Below are positions 27,901 through 28,397 of a DNA stretch of 28,397 nucleotides, in pieces. Location of the stretch: assembly GCF_949282365.1 (NCBI RefSeq), contig NZ_CASDOY010000024.1, forward strand, positions 1 through 28,397. Direction: 5' to 3'. Origin of the DNA: an uncultured Desulfovibrio sp. (lineage in GTDB: Bacteria; Desulfobacterota; Desulfovibrionia; Desulfovibrionales; Desulfovibrionaceae). Position numbers and translations under genes: made by a program. Below the pieces are notes generated by a model. It saw nothing but the letters and a program-made list of their open reading frames with translations, did no database searches and was not told where the DNA came from. Position 1 is the stretch's first letter, and each line of letters opens with the position of its first letter.

Positions 27901-28051
27901 CCGGTATCCCCACGGGCATGGGGGACACGCCGTTCTTTTTCTTATGCCCATGCTTCGCACACCGGTATCCTCACGGGCATGGGGAACACGCAAAAGCCTT
28001 CCCTTCGCTCAGACGGGATGCCAGCCCTTCCCTACGGGCGTAAGGAACACC
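27901..28051. CRISPR. Remnant type I-E-like CRISPR array (three repeats, two 32-base spacers)
   Basis: Repeat 1 (27901-27929) and repeat 2 (27962-27990) are 29 bases each and differ at two positions. The shared core is CACGGGCATGGGG, and both end ACACG. Repeat 3 (28023-28051) is degenerate in its left part but keeps ACGGGC and GGAACAC. All three are exactly 61 bases apart, giving two unrelated 32-base spacers (27930-27961 and 27991-28022), which is the standard type I-E geometry. On the minus strand the repeats read GTGTTCCCC...GGATACCGG, close in form to known I-E repeats (E. coli: GAGTTCCCC...GGATAAACCG). The stem CCYCA/TGGGG is kept, and in repeat 3 one pair changes from C-G to T-A. No cas genes are in the window, so it is an orphan or decayed array at best. 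Chance or another tandem repeat remains possible. Confidence 0.5.
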
Positions 28052-28231
28052 GTATGGCAGCAGGAAGGCGCCGCCTTGTGCAAGGCTTTGACTGCCGGGA
28101 CGCGCGTTTGCCGGCAGCTGAACAGCATCCCCGCGCACACGAAAGGCTGCGGGATCGCATGCAGTGCACTCATCCATGTGGAAACAGAACAGCCCACTGC
28201 AAAGGGAGGCCGTCTGGAAGGAGGCCTGTCT

Positions 28232-28260
28232 CCACCCGCATGGCGGGTGGTTGTTTGTTT
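28232..28260 (+). terminator. Terminator-like hairpin
   Basis: CCACCCGC (28232-28239), a 3-base loop, GCGGGTGG (28243-28250) and a T-rich tail TTGTTTGTTT. It may terminate read-through RNA from the left, including any across the repeat array. Confidence 0.5.
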
Positions 28261-28297
28261 CGCGCCTGTCAGGCGTCCAGCAGGCTGAAGCCCATGA

Positions 28298-28329
28298 AAA
28301 AGGAACCCACCGGCAAAGCCGGTGGTTCT
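28298..28329 (-). terminator. Terminator on the minus strand (possibly bidirectional)
   Basis: CCACCGGC (28307-28314) and GCCGGTGG (28318-28325) pair around AAA. Read on the minus strand the stem is followed by GTTCCTTTTT, a good terminator for a gene entering from the right of the window. On the plus strand the tail is only TTCTT. Confidence 0.55.
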
Positions 28330-28332
28330 TCA

Positions 28333-28380
28333 TATGCGCCTGTAAGGCTTTTTTACCAGCCGCGCCCTAGCAGGCGCATA
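28333..28380. repeat. Nested inverted repeat at the window end
   Basis: TATGCGCCTG (28333-28342) and CAGGCGCATA (28371-28380) are a perfect 10-base inverted repeat. Inside it GGCT (28346-28349) and AGCC (28358-28361) form a second stem over a T6 run. Such structures occur at ends of IS200/IS605-type elements or as terminators; no transposase is in view, so its nature is open. Confidence 0.6.
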
Positions 28381-28397
28381 GCGGTCTGACATCTGCA

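Larger units (their letters stand above)
27687..28397. other. Gene-free right end with repeats and palindromes
   Basis: After the purC terminator no credible gene is seen to the window edge. Open frames here run through repeats and hairpins. The stretch contains the CRISPR-like array at 27901-28051 and hairpins at 28232-28250, 28307-28325 and 28333-28380. Confidence 0.55.

Noticed and set aside
28121..28150. CATCCCCGCGCACACG as a fourth CRISPR repeat
   Set aside because: It shares a few bases with the repeat, but its position does not fit the 61-base period and the stem is not kept.

Overview
The window is GC-rich bacterial chromosome. Its gene order (DUF177/YceD - rpmF - plsX - fabH - fabG - acpP - fabF - glyA - dCMP deaminase - ribD - ribE - ribH - nusB - leuS - holA - radC - lon - prmC) is, as far as I recall, the arrangement found in Desulfovibrio and close relatives. 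A Desulfovibrionaceae sulfate reducer is therefore the best guess. This is an inference from gene order, codon use and protein character; no database was searched.

Layout. (1) 1-4863: accessory genes. These are an unrecognised helical protein, a secreted Sel1-repeat protein on the minus strand, a YqeB-type molybdenum hydroxylase maturation factor, a small membrane protein, a GIY-YIG protein and a LysE/RhtB exporter; the last three overlap or nearly touch. (2) 4902-11571: lipid and one-carbon block. A promoter precedes yceD-rpmF-plsX-fabH; a second, near-consensus promoter precedes fabG-acpP; a terminator follows acpP; then come fabF and glyA with their own terminator. (3) 11788-17556: dCMP deaminase-ribD-ribE-ribH-nusB-leuS, tightly packed or overlapping, ending at a very strong hairpin. 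The ribBA gene that often sits in such a cluster is absent. (4) 17696-23350: holA, radC-lon and prmC. holA and prmC each begin about 30 bases after an intrinsic terminator. (5) 23351-25442: 2.1 kb with only one small Cys-containing orphan gene, a decayed duplicate of part of prmC and an 18-base direct repeat. (6) 25443-27785: a sodium:amino-acid (AGCS) symporter and purC, each with its own terminator. (7) 27786-28397: non-coding DNA holding a three-unit array with exact 61-base period that looks like a remnant type I-E CRISPR array, followed by three strong palindromic structures at the window end.

Most of the window is ordinary housekeeping DNA: fatty-acid chain initiation and elongation, acyl-phosphate supply, glycine/C1 metabolism, riboflavin synthesis, translation and protein quality control. 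I see no complete undescribed system. The points most worth a second look are the CRISPR-like relic, the duplicated prmC segment whose differences are all transitions, the structured DNA at the right edge, and the terminators placed directly in front of holA and prmC.
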